From JANRKN01 sp033763435 (GTDB taxonomy: Bacteria > Planctomycetota > Phycisphaerae > Phycisphaerales > UBA1924): a DNA stretch of 64,000 nucleotides. Below, in pieces: positions 43,620 through 51,848 of the stretch. A program made the translations under genes and the position numbers. Within the stretch, counting starts at the first letter, position 1. Each line of letters begins with the position of its first letter. The DNA lies in the NCBI GenBank assembly GCA_033763435.1, contig JANRKN010000128.1, positions 1-64,000 of the forward strand, written 5' to 3'. Below the pieces are notes generated by a model, which saw nothing but the letters and a program-made list of their open reading frames with translations, was not told the DNA's origin and made no database searches.

Positions 43620-43636
43620 CCGGCGACCATCGCCGG
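43620..43636 (-). promoter_or_regulatory. Hairpin in leader, possible expression platform
   Basis: CCGGCGA (43636-43630) pairs with TCGCCGG (43626-43620) around TGG on the minus strand, between the riboswitch and the first gene. A further GACGGG...CCCGTC stem lies at about 43647-43684. No T-tract follows either, so control at translation or by Rho is more likely than a classic terminator. Confidence 0.35.
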
Positions 43637-43682
43637 GGTGTGTTTGACGGGTCGCGTGCCCAAACTCAAGGGCGGCTCCCGT

Positions 43683-43787
43683 CCGCATCGTGCCCACGCC
43701 TGGGCTTGCCTCGGCACCGTGGCTGGCTTGACGCCGCTCGGTTGCCGCTCGCGACCTTGTGGAGGCGTCGCGAGACTCTTGATGCAG
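43683..43787 (-). promoter_or_regulatory. SAM riboswitch of the SAM-I/IV clan
   Basis: On the minus strand the leader folds as a four-way junction. P1 is CUGCAUC (43787-43781) with GAUGCGG (43689-43683). AAGAG follows, then P2 CUCGCGAC (43774-43767) with GUCGCGAG (43755-43748). The core CGGCAACC begins at 43747, P3 is a short CCG/CGG stem, then GGUGCC, and P4 is GCCC/GGGC (43705-43692). The P2 loop GCCUC (43766-43762) can pair with GAGGC (43712-43708) in the P3-P4 joint, the pseudoknot expected of the clan. AAGAG, GGCAACC and GGUGCC are the SAM-I family core. The genes downstream make homoserine and cystathionine or homocysteine, so SAM should lower expression. Whether it is SAM-I, SAM-IV or the I/IV variant needs a covariance model. 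Confidence 0.82.
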
Positions 43788-43795
43788 TCGGGCAA

Positions 43796-43824
43796 ACGGT
43801 ACCCGGGGCGCACGCACTGGTCAA
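43796..43824 (-). promoter_or_regulatory. Sigma-70-type promoter of the methionine operon
   Basis: On the minus strand TTGACC (43824-43819), a 17-base spacer and TACCGT (43801-43796) place the transcription start near 43789, directly in front of riboswitch helix P1. The fit of promoter and RNA boundaries supports both calls. Confidence 0.75.
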
Positions 43825-43961
43825 GCCCCGCCCGATCAAGCGCCCGGCTACTGGCACCGAGATCATGTTCTCGGACAAACAAGCGAGCGCCGGGCGGGGG
43901 TTGAACCTCGCCGCGACGCCCGCCAGAGAGAGAGAGCTTGGTGACTCTTCTGCCGTCCCGA

Positions 43962-45635
43962 TTAGCCCTCGGCATGCAGGCCGGTGTGCGCCCGGACGAG
44001 CAGTTCGGCATGCCCAGCCTCGGACTTGGCATCGCGCGTCAGCAGGCTGCCGACCACCGCGCCAAGGAACCCGATCGGCACCGACAGGATCGCCGGGTTC
44101 TCAAGCGGGAAGATCGCCGCGGCGTTGATGATGTGCTTGCCGTCGGTGCCCATCACCGCGGGGCTCAGCACGATCAGCACGATCGAAGAGACCAGCCCCG
44201 ACACCATGCCCGCGATCATGCCCGCGGTGGTGAAGCCGCGCCAGAAGATCGCGAGGATGATCGCCGGAACGTTCGCCGCAGCCGCAACCGCAAACGCGAG
44301 CCCCACGAGGAACGCGACGTTCTGGCTCTTGAGCGCGATCGCCAGTCCGATCGACACCACGCCGATAATGCCCGCGGCGATCCTCGCAACGAAGATCGAT
44401 TCCTTCTCTGTCGCCTTACCGCCGCGGATCACGTTCTGCCAGACGTCATGGCTGAACGCCGAGCTCGACGCGATCGTGAGCCCCGCGACCACCGCGAGGA
44501 TCGTCGCGAACGCGATCGCCGAGACAAACGAGAGCAGCCACTCCCCGCCCAGCTTGCGCGCGAGCAGCGGCGCCGCGAGATTGCTATTCGAGCTCTTGAC
44601 GACGTAGCCGGTCTCGGCGAGCTGCTTGCTCAGCGTCTCGCGCTTGGCGGCATCGGGCTCGGCCTGGACGATCGCGGTCGCCTTGTCGCCCTCGGCAAAG
44701 ACGCCGATGTTCGACTTGCCCACCAGCGTCGCCGCGCCAAAGCCCAGGAACGTCGTCATGATGTAGAAGCACCCGATCAGGATCATCGCCCAGACCACGC
44801 TTGTCCGCGCGGCCTTGGCGCTGGGCACCGTGTAGAACCGCACGAGGATGTGCGGCAGACCCGCGGTGCCGCAGATGAGCGCGACGCCCAGCGAAATCAG
44901 GTCCAGAGGCCCCCACTGTCCGTTGTACTTCAGCCCGGGCTGCGTGAAGTTCTTCACCACGCTCGAACCGTCGGCCTGCTTCACGACGCCGGTGATCTTG
45001 GCCACCTCGTCAAAGAACCCGATCAGCGAAAACCCGAACTGCTTCAGTACAAGGACTGAGAGCAGGATCGTGCCCGCCATGAGCAGCACGGCCTTGACAA
45101 TCTGCACCCAGGTCGTCGCGAGCATTCCGCCGAAGACGACGTACACGAGCATCAGCACGCCGACGCTGAGCACGATGACCTCGAAGCTCAGCCCGGGGAT
45201 CAGCAGATTGACGATCAACCCCGCACCGACCATCTGCGCGATCATGTACAGCAGCGAGACCGTGAGCGTCGAGAACGCCGCGACGGCGCGGACCTTCTTC
45301 TCGCGGAAGCGCGCCGCGAGCAGGTCGGCCATCGTGTACTTGCCGCTGTTGCGCAGGGGCTCGGCCACGATCAGCAGCACCGTCAGATACGCGACGAGCC
45401 ACCCCACCGAGTACATGAAGCCGTCGTAGCCGTAGAACGCGATCAGGCCCGCGATGCCCAGGAACGACGCGGCGGACATGTAGTCGCCCGCGATCGCCCA
45501 GCCGTTCTGGAAGCCCGTGATCGAGCGCCCCGCGGAGTAGAACTCAGCCGCGGTCTTCGTCCGGCGCGAGGCCCAGTACGTGATCACCAGCGTCAAGGCG
45601 ATGAACGTGAGGAACATCATCAGCGGCGTGGTCAC
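43962..45635 (-). CDS. actP: Acetate permease ActP (sodium:solute symporter)
   Basis: This 557-residue, about 13-helix transporter belongs to the SSS family. The ActP type is indicated by EFYSAGRSITGFQNGWAIAGDYMSAASFLGI at residues about 31-61, YTMADLLAARF, MVGAGLIVNLL, LPHILVRFYTVP and the upstream DUF485 partner gene. ActP takes up acetate and other short acids, and glycolate in Escherichia coli. The GTG start overlaps the DUF485 stop (GTGA), so translation is coupled. An insertion of about 80 residues near 285-365 is usual in this branch. The downstream gap to the riboswitch promoter holds an AG microsatellite (43925-43936). Confidence 0.92.
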   Translation of the reverse strand: MTTPLMMFLTFIALTLVITYWASRRTKTAAEFYSAGRSITGFQNGWAIAGDYMSAASFLGIAGLIAFYGYDGFMYSVGWLVAYLTVLLIVAEPLRNSGKYTMADLLAARFREKKVRAVAAFSTLTVSLLYMIAQMVGAGLIVNLLIPGLSFEVIVLSVGVLMLVYVVFGGMLATTWVQIVKAVLLMAGTILLSVLVLKQFGFSLIGFFDEVAKITGVVKQADGSSVVKNFTQPGLKYNGQWGPLDLISLGVALICGTAGLPHILVRFYTVPSAKAARTSVVWAMILIGCFYIMTTFLGFGAATLVGKSNIGVFAEGDKATAIVQAEPDAAKRETLSKQLAETGYVVKSSNSNLAAPLLARKLGGEWLLSFVSAIAFATILAVVAGLTIASSSAFSHDVWQNVIRGGKATEKESIFVARIAAGIIGVVSIGLAIALKSQNVAFLVGLAFAVAAAANVPAIILAIFWRGFTTAGMIAGMVSGLVSSIVLIVLSPAVMGTDGKHIINAAAIFPLENPAILSVPIGFLGAVVGSLLTRDAKSEAGHAELLVRAHTGLHAEG

Positions 45636-46063
45636 AGGCGCCCCTCCTTCACCTTGCGGACAAACTCGTGCTCCATCTTGTCAAAGCTCCGCGCCTTGAC
45701 CACGTACAGCGCCATCACCACCCACGCCATAAAGAACTGCGAGAGCGCAAAGACGTACGCGACGTTGATCTGCCCGACGAGGCGCGTCTCCATCACCTTG
45801 GGGAAATAGCCCACCAGCGCCGGCAGCAGGAAGTAGTACACGACAAAGAACGCGATCGCGGGCCAGATGAACCGCTTCTTGCGCGCGACGAGCGCCTGGA
45901 ACTCCGGGTGCTCAGCGATCTGCCGGAACTGCGCCGGGCTGACCGTGCCCACGTTGAGCGACACATGCCCGTGCGAAGTCGCCTGGTCACGATGCTCGGG
46001 GTCGGGCGGCGCCGAGGCCGCAACGTCGGAGGGTTTCGGGTCGGGATGTAACGGCATCAGCAT
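45632..46063 (-). CDS. DUF485 membrane protein (YjcH-like) paired with ActP
   Basis: This 143-residue protein has a hydrophilic N-terminus of about 55 residues followed by the DUF485 core: EFQALVARKKRFIWPAIAFF, a short loop, and a second helix with SQFFMAWVVMALYVVKARSFDKM. DUF485 proteins are almost always encoded just before ActP-type symporters and are thought to assist them; the mechanism is not known. AAAGGAG precedes the ATG at 46063. It is the first gene of a two-gene unit with actP. Confidence 0.92.
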   Translation of the reverse strand: MLMPLHPDPKPSDVAASAPPDPEHRDQATSHGHVSLNVGTVSPAQFRQIAEHPEFQALVARKKRFIWPAIAFFVVYYFLLPALVGYFPKVMETRLVGQINVAYVFALSQFFMAWVVMALYVVKARSFDKMEHEFVRKVKEGRL

Positions 46064-46116
46064 GTCGGCCGCTCCTTTGCGCACACGTGCGGAGTCGGTG
46101 AATCGACCTGATCCCC

Positions 46117-46146
46117 GGCCAAAGAGCGCGGGACCATCCCGCGCGA
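46117..46146 (-). terminator. Hairpin terminator after porin copy 2
   Basis: On the minus strand GCGCGGGA (46144-46137) pairs perfectly with TCCCGCGC (46133-46126) around TGG, followed by TCTTTGG. It starts just after the porin stop and before the DUF485 gene. The T-tract is poor, so efficiency is uncertain. Confidence 0.6.
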
Positions 46147-46151
46147 AAGAA

Positions 46152-47450
46152 TCAGAACGCAAGCTGCATCTGCGTGCGGAAGACGAACTGGTTGCGCTCG
46201 GGCGACGAGAGAATGCCGCACGCGAGATTGGGCAGCGTGAGCACGCCCGCGGAACGTGCCGTGGCAACAGGGACGTACACCAGATCCACGGTGAGCTTCG
46301 CCGCGTGCGACTTGGGCGAGATGTAGTAGTTCAGGCCTGTGGTCACGGCATGGAAGGGCTTGCCGTTGTTGCGCTCGGCGTCGGGCGAGAGCCCCTCGTA
46401 CCGGGCGAAGAGCTCGTGCTGTTCGGCGATCATCAGCCCTGCCTGCGCGAGCCAGCCGTGGTCGGTGAAGTTGCCGCGCAAGGCGAGCGTTCGGTCGTCG
46501 AGCTCGCGCCCGACGTACGCGGCAAACGCGTTCCAGCCGTCACCCTTCACGCCCGTGTCGAGCGTCCAAGTCAGCAGGCGCTTGGCGAGTGTGCCTCCGG
46601 TCTTGCCTGAGTTCTGAAAGTGGATCGCCCCGCCCGAGTACGCGCCGAAGGTATCGCCCCGAAAACTGGTGAACTGCGACCACGGCTTCCACTCACCCGC
46701 CCACTTGACCTCGCCATGCGCGGTCAGTGCGTAGTCCGACTCCTTGCTTGAGTTGTAGTTGCTGTTGATCGAGTTGAAGCCATCGCTCAAAGCGGCCCAG
46801 CCGCGGACGTGCTGTCCTTCGGCATCGAGCATCAGCAACTGCGAGTAGCCCTGCGTGAACACACCGTTGACGGCCGACCGCTCCACCGCAAGCTGGTTCA
46901 GGAACGACATGTTCTCTTCGCGCCAAAACGGGAGCTTGGTCTGCCCCGCGGTGAGGGTCCAGCCGCCGTCGTCCTTCCACTTGACGTACGCCTCATTGAT
47001 CTCAGGGCTCGTGGCGTCGCGGCCCCACTCCCAGTACATGCCGAAGCTCAGGCGCTTGTCGACCACCGTGCCTTCGAGCCCGCCGCGCGTCCGTCGGTTG
47101 GAGAAGCCATCCGTGAAATCGTCGTTTGGCCCAACGCCCGCGCGCCAGTTGGCCACATAGCGCAGCTGCACGTTGCCCTTGACGTAGAGCTTGAACGCCT
47201 CACCGTCGGAGATGAACAGCCCCTTGTCGTCCTTGCCGCTCGTGGGCCGGGCGCCGCGGAAGCTGCTGCGCGTCGCCGCATCGGCGCGCACGTTCTCAGC
47301 CAGCGAGCGCGCGGCGAGGCTCTCAGTCACGGAACCGGCAGGCTCTCCGGCGCCGGCGATTGACGTTGCGAGCCCGGCGCAGAGCATCCACCTCGAAAGG
47401 CTCACGAGTTTGGATGAGGGACCCGCCAGCACAGAGCGCCGATAAATCAT
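46152..47450 (-). CDS. Porin (OprP-like), copy 2
   Basis: This 432-residue outer membrane porin has a signal peptide (hydrophobic WMLCAGLATSIAGAG, residues about 22-36), a linker, then a barrel with RYVANWRAGVGPNDDF, MYWEWGRDATSP and a C-terminal QLAF. It is clearly paralogous to the porin at 36734-37936; both begin the barrel with QxRYxANWRxGxGPND. GGAGGGG lies at a good distance from the ATG at 47450. It sits upstream of the acetate uptake genes in the same direction, so it could be the outer membrane route for the same substrate, but a hairpin separates them and this is inference. Confidence 0.85.
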   Translation of the reverse strand: MIYRRSVLAGPSSKLVSLSRWMLCAGLATSIAGAGEPAGSVTESLAARSLAENVRADAATRSSFRGARPTSGKDDKGLFISDGEAFKLYVKGNVQLRYVANWRAGVGPNDDFTDGFSNRRTRGGLEGTVVDKRLSFGMYWEWGRDATSPEINEAYVKWKDDGGWTLTAGQTKLPFWREENMSFLNQLAVERSAVNGVFTQGYSQLLMLDAEGQHVRGWAALSDGFNSINSNYNSSKESDYALTAHGEVKWAGEWKPWSQFTSFRGDTFGAYSGGAIHFQNSGKTGGTLAKRLLTWTLDTGVKGDGWNAFAAYVGRELDDRTLALRGNFTDHGWLAQAGLMIAEQHELFARYEGLSPDAERNNGKPFHAVTTGLNYYISPKSHAAKLTVDLVYVPVATARSAGVLTLPNLACGILSSPERNQFVFRTQMQLAF

Positions 47451-47575
47451 GTGCCCCTCCAGCAGGAGAGCGCGTGAGCCGCAGAAGAACGCACGGGCAC
47501 GCGATGAACGCTGTCGAAAACTCCCGTCACCGCGTTGGTTGACCAACGGCGGAGACTGCGCGACGTGGCGCGCGT

Positions 47576-48061
47576 TCAGGCCGTCCGAATCGAGTTCGGC
47601 GCGGCCGGAGCAACGCCATTCGCCGCGGCTGCTTCGCCCTTTTCCTGCCGCCAGCGCCGACGCGCCTCGAACGCAGCCACGTCAGCGACCGTTGTGGATT
47701 CGAGATACTCGATGAGCCGCGCGCGCTGACCGGCCCAGAACTTGTGCGCGGGGCACGCGCGCTCGTCCGAGCAGCGCTCGGGGCCGAGCATGCACGTCGC
47801 ATCAATCGCGGGGTCTGCGAGCGTGGCGCAGACGTGATAGAGGCTGATGTCCTTGGCTTGGCGCGCGAGGGTCACCCCGCCGCCGACGCCGCGCTGTGTC
47901 ACCACCAGCCCGCGCTTAGCCAGCAGATGGACGATCTTGGCCAGATATGGCTGGGGGATCCCGGCCGCTTCCGCGACCTCCTTGACCAGCACTGGATTTC
48001 CGCCCGCCGCGGCAATGTGCCCGAGGGCGGTAATCGCGTAACTCGACGCTTGATTGAGCAT
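47576..48061 (-). CDS. Rrf2-family regulator with three clustered cysteines
   Basis: This 161-residue winged-helix regulator has the Rrf2 signature (SSYAITALGHIAAAG, VKEVAEAAGIPQPYLAKIVHLL, GLVVTQRGVGGGVTLAR). Cys90, Cys97 and Cys103 (then PAH) sit where IscR, NsrR and RirA bind an iron-sulfur cluster; the 7 and 6 spacing differs slightly from each of these. It probably senses iron-sulfur status, NO or oxygen. A strong GGGGGAGG site precedes the ATG at 48061. It diverges from the cbb3 oxidase operon across a 300-base region with an inverted repeat, and is a good candidate regulator of that operon. Confidence 0.88.
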   Translation of the reverse strand: MLNQASSYAITALGHIAAAGGNPVLVKEVAEAAGIPQPYLAKIVHLLAKRGLVVTQRGVGGGVTLARQAKDISLYHVCATLADPAIDATCMLGPERCSDERACPAHKFWAGQRARLIEYLESTTVADVAAFEARRRWRQEKGEAAAANGVAPAAPNSIRTA

Positions 48062-48123
48062 GTTCACCTCCCCCCGGTGACCCAAGCATAGCCGATTTCC
48101 CGATACGGTTTTCCACATTTCGG

Positions 48124-48141
48124 CAAAATCCGACCATTTTG
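48124..48141. promoter_or_regulatory. Inverted repeat CAAAAT-6-ATTTTG upstream of cbb3 operon
   Basis: This perfect six-base inverted repeat with a six-base centre lies between the Rrf2 gene and the ccoNO promoter. A related pair, ATTTGGAT near 48148 and ATCCAAAAT near 48182, lies next to it. All are AT-rich in a GC-rich background, as expected for an operator region. No FNR box (TTGAT-4-ATCAA) is seen. Confidence 0.45.
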
Positions 48142-48215
48142 TCGGCCAATTTGGATCGCGTCCGAGGCGTTTTGAGCCGCAATCCAAAATCCCACCACTT
48201 GGTCCGTGTTTCGGT

Positions 48216-48245
48216 TTGACAAATCTGGATCTCGTCGTCTATATT
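48216..48245 (+). promoter_or_regulatory. Sigma-70-type promoter of the cbb3 operon
   Basis: A consensus TTGACA (48216-48221), an 18-base spacer and TATATT (48240-48245) form the strongest promoter match in the window. Transcription would start near 48252, leaving a leader of about 110 bases before ccoNO. Confidence 0.8.
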
Positions 48246-48361
48246 GCCGAATCAGGACTTGGTGGTCGGTTATCGCACGGCGGATACCCGGCCTTTCAGA
48301 GCGGCAATTGGCGGCTCACGCCGCCTCCCTCGCATCCTGCGGGGCAGCACGGAGACGGCTC

Positions 48362-50803
48362 ATGCTGGACTCGAATCTTGGATTGGTCGGTCAAAGAACC
48401 GCGGCCTCAGACACGCTCGCGGCCTCGGCTGCCCCCGACGGACGCACCGCGCCGCGCGCACCCCGACTCGAAAAGTTCGTCTATGACGACCAGATCGTCC
48501 GCATGTTCATGACCGCGACCATCGTCTGGGGGCTGGTCGCCTTCCTCGCAGGTCTCATCATCGCGCTGCAGATGGTTCTGCCCATCGCCGCCGCATGGGA
48601 AGTCGGCGGCACAAAGCCGCTTGCGTTTCTCGCGTTCCTCTATCAGGTCGAGTACCTGACCTTCGGACGCCTGCGTCCCCTGCACACGAACGCGGCGATC
48701 TTCGCCTTCGCTGGCAACTCGATCTTCACGGGCGTCTACTACTCCGTCCAGCGCCTCTGCAAGGCGCGCATGTGGTCGGACAAGCTCAGCCGACTGCACT
48801 TCTGGGGCTGGCAGGGCATCATCGTCTCGGCCGCGCTGACGCTTCCGCTGGGCATCACCCAGGGCAAGGAGTACGCCGAGCTCGAATGGCCGATTGACCT
48901 CGCGATCGCGGTCGTTTGGCTCGGGTTCTTCGGCACGAACTTCACGATGACCTTGGTCAAGCGGCGTGAGCGCCACATGTACGTGGCGATCTGGTTCTAC
49001 ATCGCCTCGCTCATCACCGTGACGGTGCTGCACGTCTTCAACAACCTGTGGGTCCCGCTGGCGGCCGTCGAGCTGCTCAACGGTCGCGCGCCCTCAGGCG
49101 CCGACTGGCTCAAGAGCTGGTCGGTCTATGCGGGCGCGCAGGACGCGTTCATGCAGTGGTGGTACGGGCACAACGCCGTGGCGTTCTTCCTCACCACGCC
49201 CTTCCTGGGCCTGATGTACTACTTCATGCCCAAGGCCGCCGAGCGCCCGGTCTATTCCTACCGGCTCTCGATCGTGCACTTCTGGAGCCTGGTGTTCATG
49301 TACATCTGGGCCGGCCCCCACCACCTGCACTACACCGCGATCCCCGGCTGGCTCAGCACGTTGGGCATGGTGTTCAGCGTCATGCTCTGGATGCCCTCGT
49401 GGGGCGGCATGATCAACGGCCTGCTCACGCTGCGCGGCGCGTGGAACAAGGTCGCATCCGACCCGGTGCTCAAGTTCTTCGTGGCCGCCGTCACGTTCTA
49501 CGGCATGTCGACCTTCGAAGGCCCGATGCTCAGCGTCAAGAGCGTCAACGCCCTCGCGCACTACACGGACTGGATCATCGCCCACGTCCACTCGGGCGCA
49601 CTGGGCTGGAACGGCCTGCTGACCTTCGGCATGATCTACTGGCTCGCGCCGCGGCTCTTCCAGACCGAACTCTGGAGCAAGAAGCTCATGGCGACGCACT
49701 TCTGGGTCGCTACGGCCGGCATTCTCATGTACATCATCCCGATCTATGCCGCGGGCGTCACTCAGGGCCTGATGTGGCGCGCTTTCGATCAGACCGGGCG
49801 CCTCGCATTCCCCGACTTCGTCGAGACCGTCACCCGCCTGATGCCTATGTACTGGATCCGCGTCGGTGGCGGCGTGCTGTTCATCGCCGGCATGGTGATG
49901 CTCATCGTCAACGTGCTCATGACGTGGAAGAACCGTCCGGCGGTGTACGCCGAACCGGTGCACGAGGCCCCGGCGCTCGCGGGCGGCTATTCCGACCCGC
50001 TCCCGCCCGTCTCACGCCTGCAGTCCAACCCCGAGTTCGCACGCGACGTCGAGGCGAAGGTTCTGCAGGGCTGGTTCCACCGCGTGTGGGAGCGCAAGCC
50101 GCTGAAGTTCTCGGTGCTGGTGCTCGCGGCGATCGCGGTCGCGTCGCTGTTCGAGATCATCCCGACGTTCCTGATCCGCAACAACGTGCCCTCGATCGCC
50201 AGCGTGCAGCCCTACACGCCGCTCGAGCTCGCCGGCCGCGACATCTACATCGCCGAAGGCTGCTACAACTGCCACTCGCAGATGATCCGCCCGATTTGGG
50301 CCGAGACCAAGCGCTACGGCGAGTACAGCAAGCCGGGCGAGTTCGTCTACGACCATCCGTTCCAGTGGGGCTCGCGGCGCATCGGCCCCGACCTCGCCCG
50401 CGAGGGCGGCAAGCGCTCGCACGACTGGCACGTGCGCCACTTCGAGAACCCGCGCCAGCTCGTCCCGCAGTCGATCATGCCGGCGTACGCGCACCTGCTC
50501 GAGCAGACGCTGAACTTCGACGCCATCCAGGGCCGCGTGGATTCGATGGCGATGATTGGCGTCCCGTACGGCGAAGCCGTGCGGAACGGCAAGGCCGTCG
50601 CCCTCGCCAAGGCACAGGCCGAGCAGATCGCGAAGGACCTGGTTGTGCAGGGCGGGTACGACAACATGGCCGACAAGAAGGTCATCGCACTCGTCGCCTA
50701 TATGCAGCGCCTCGGCACCGACATCAGCAAGCCCGCGCCCAGCCCGGCCCCCACTCCATCCACGGATGCCCCCGCGGCTCCCAGCACCGGAGGTGCCAAG
50801 TGA
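48362..50803 (+). CDS. ccoNO: cbb3-type cytochrome c oxidase, fused subunits I and II (CcoNO)
   Basis: This 813-residue fusion joins the catalytic heme-copper subunit CcoN (about residues 35-530) to the membrane cytochrome c subunit CcoO (about 580-790). CcoN shows the His ligands in LHTNAAIFAFAGN, WYGHNAVAFFLT, AGPHHLHYTAIP and DWIIAHVHSGALGWNG. CcoO has one membrane helix (LVLAAIAVASLFEIIPTF) and heme c site CYNCH at 634-638, with the Met ligand in SIMPAYAHLLE. The two are separate genes in most proteobacteria. The ATG at 48362 has GGAGAC upstream. A Pro/Ala-rich tail follows. The enzyme reduces oxygen at high affinity and pumps protons. Confidence 0.95.
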   Translation: MLDSNLGLVGQRTAASDTLAASAAPDGRTAPRAPRLEKFVYDDQIVRMFMTATIVWGLVAFLAGLIIALQMVLPIAAAWEVGGTKPLAFLAFLYQVEYLTFGRLRPLHTNAAIFAFAGNSIFTGVYYSVQRLCKARMWSDKLSRLHFWGWQGIIVSAALTLPLGITQGKEYAELEWPIDLAIAVVWLGFFGTNFTMTLVKRRERHMYVAIWFYIASLITVTVLHVFNNLWVPLAAVELLNGRAPSGADWLKSWSVYAGAQDAFMQWWYGHNAVAFFLTTPFLGLMYYFMPKAAERPVYSYRLSIVHFWSLVFMYIWAGPHHLHYTAIPGWLSTLGMVFSVMLWMPSWGGMINGLLTLRGAWNKVASDPVLKFFVAAVTFYGMSTFEGPMLSVKSVNALAHYTDWIIAHVHSGALGWNGLLTFGMIYWLAPRLFQTELWSKKLMATHFWVATAGILMYIIPIYAAGVTQGLMWRAFDQTGRLAFPDFVETVTRLMPMYWIRVGGGVLFIAGMVMLIVNVLMTWKNRPAVYAEPVHEAPALAGGYSDPLPPVSRLQSNPEFARDVEAKVLQGWFHRVWERKPLKFSVLVLAAIAVASLFEIIPTFLIRNNVPSIASVQPYTPLELAGRDIYIAEGCYNCHSQMIRPIWAETKRYGEYSKPGEFVYDHPFQWGSRRIGPDLAREGGKRSHDWHVRHFENPRQLVPQSIMPAYAHLLEQTLNFDAIQGRVDSMAMIGVPYGEAVRNGKAVALAKAQAEQIAKDLVVQGGYDNMADKKVIALVAYMQRLGTDISKPAPSPAPTPSTDAPAAPSTGGAK

Positions 50804-51036
50804 GCATGAGCGAGCTGATGAGCAGCCTGGATCTGTGGGTCTGGCCCAGCATGGCTCTGGTGATCTTCATCGCGGTCTTCGTCGCAATTGTGCGACGGAC
50901 GCTCAACAAGTCCAGACGCGAAGAGTTCGAACGGGCAGGATCTCTGCCCCTCTCAGACGCGCCGGCAGCCCAACTGATGGCGCCGGCCAATCGGATCGGA
51001 TCGCGCAATGCCGGGGAAGGAGCGGGCAATGTCTGA
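50800..51036 (+). CDS. ccoQ: CcoQ-like small membrane subunit
   Basis: This 78-residue protein has a single membrane helix (WPSMALVIFIAVFVAIVRRT) and a hydrophilic C-terminal tail. Position between ccoNO and ccoP and size match CcoQ, which stabilises the oxidase; similarity is by layout rather than strict motifs. The GTG at 50800 overlaps the ccoNO stop and has GGAGG six bases before it; an ATG at 50806 is the alternative start. The stop overlaps the ccoP start region by eight bases. Confidence 0.75.
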   Translation: MSMSELMSSLDLWVWPSMALVIFIAVFVAIVRRTLNKSRREEFERAGSLPLSDAPAAQLMAPANRIGSRNAGEGAGNV

Positions 51037-51733
51037 CGAAGTGAAGATCCTCCGCAAGTCCGTCCACGCCGAGCCTGAGCGCCAGCCCCTGGCCTCAACC
51101 TCGGAGAGCAACAAGCTGCTGGAGCACGAATACGACGGCATCCGCGAGTACGACAACCCGACGCCGGGATGGTGGCACCTCATCTTCCTGGGTTCGGTGG
51201 TTTTCTCGATCTTCTACTTCATCTTCTGGCACTTCAGCCCGGTGGGCTGGAGCGTCGAGGACGCCTGGCAAGCACACCAGACCAAGGAGACGCGCAAGCT
51301 CTTCGCCGCTGGCCGCATCGAGAACGACGAGGCTTCGCTGCTCAAGCTCATGAAGTCGCCCGACCTGCTCAACGTCGCATCGGGCCTGTACGTCAGCAAC
51401 TGCGCGACGTGCCACTCGGCAGACGGCGGCGCTGGCGGCCTCACGGGCGTCAACCTCACCGACGACCACTACAAGAACGTCAAGAAGCTCACCGACATCT
51501 ACGACGTGCTGACCAACGGAGCCAACAACGGCGCGATGCCCAGCTGGAAGACCATCAGCGACAAGGAGCGCGTACTCCTCTCGGCCTACGTCGCATCGCT
51601 TCGCGGCACCAAGCCGGCCAGCCCCAAGTTTGCCGAGGGCGAAGCCATCGCGCCTTGGCCCGCCGCGCCCACGGATGGGAGCGATGCCAAGGACGGAGGC
51701 GGCACCGCACAGCCCGCCGCCAAGATGCCCTGA
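51029..51733 (+). CDS. ccoP: cbb3 oxidase subunit III (CcoP), single-heme form
   Basis: This 234-residue protein has an N-terminal region with EYDGIREYDNPTPGWWHLIF, the hallmark of CcoP, then one membrane helix and a cytochrome c domain with heme site CATCH at residues 125-129 and a Met ligand in NGAMPSWK. Classical CcoP is about 290-310 residues with two heme c sites; only one CxxCH is present here, so the second c domain is missing. GGAAGGAG precedes the ATG at 51029. The tail is Ala/Pro/Gly-rich. It should accept electrons from soluble cytochromes and pass them to CcoO. Confidence 0.9.
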   Translation: MSDEVKILRKSVHAEPERQPLASTSESNKLLEHEYDGIREYDNPTPGWWHLIFLGSVVFSIFYFIFWHFSPVGWSVEDAWQAHQTKETRKLFAAGRIENDEASLLKLMKSPDLLNVASGLYVSNCATCHSADGGAGGLTGVNLTDDHYKNVKKLTDIYDVLTNGANNGAMPSWKTISDKERVLLSAYVASLRGTKPASPKFAEGEAIAPWPAAPTDGSDAKDGGGTAQPAAKMP

Positions 51734-51848
51734 CCGCCGATCACTCGCGAGCCCGGCCGGTCGGGTCGGGCTTCCTCCTTCGTTCGTTGTGCGAATCCGT
51801 CGGTAAACGAAGCCACGGGAGCTTCGCCCCAGTTGCTCGAGGTGTCCG

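Noticed and set aside
43925..43936. AG dinucleotide repeat between actP and the riboswitch promoter
   Set aside because: Only six units, non-coding and upstream of the mapped promoter; could be slippage-prone but I see no role.
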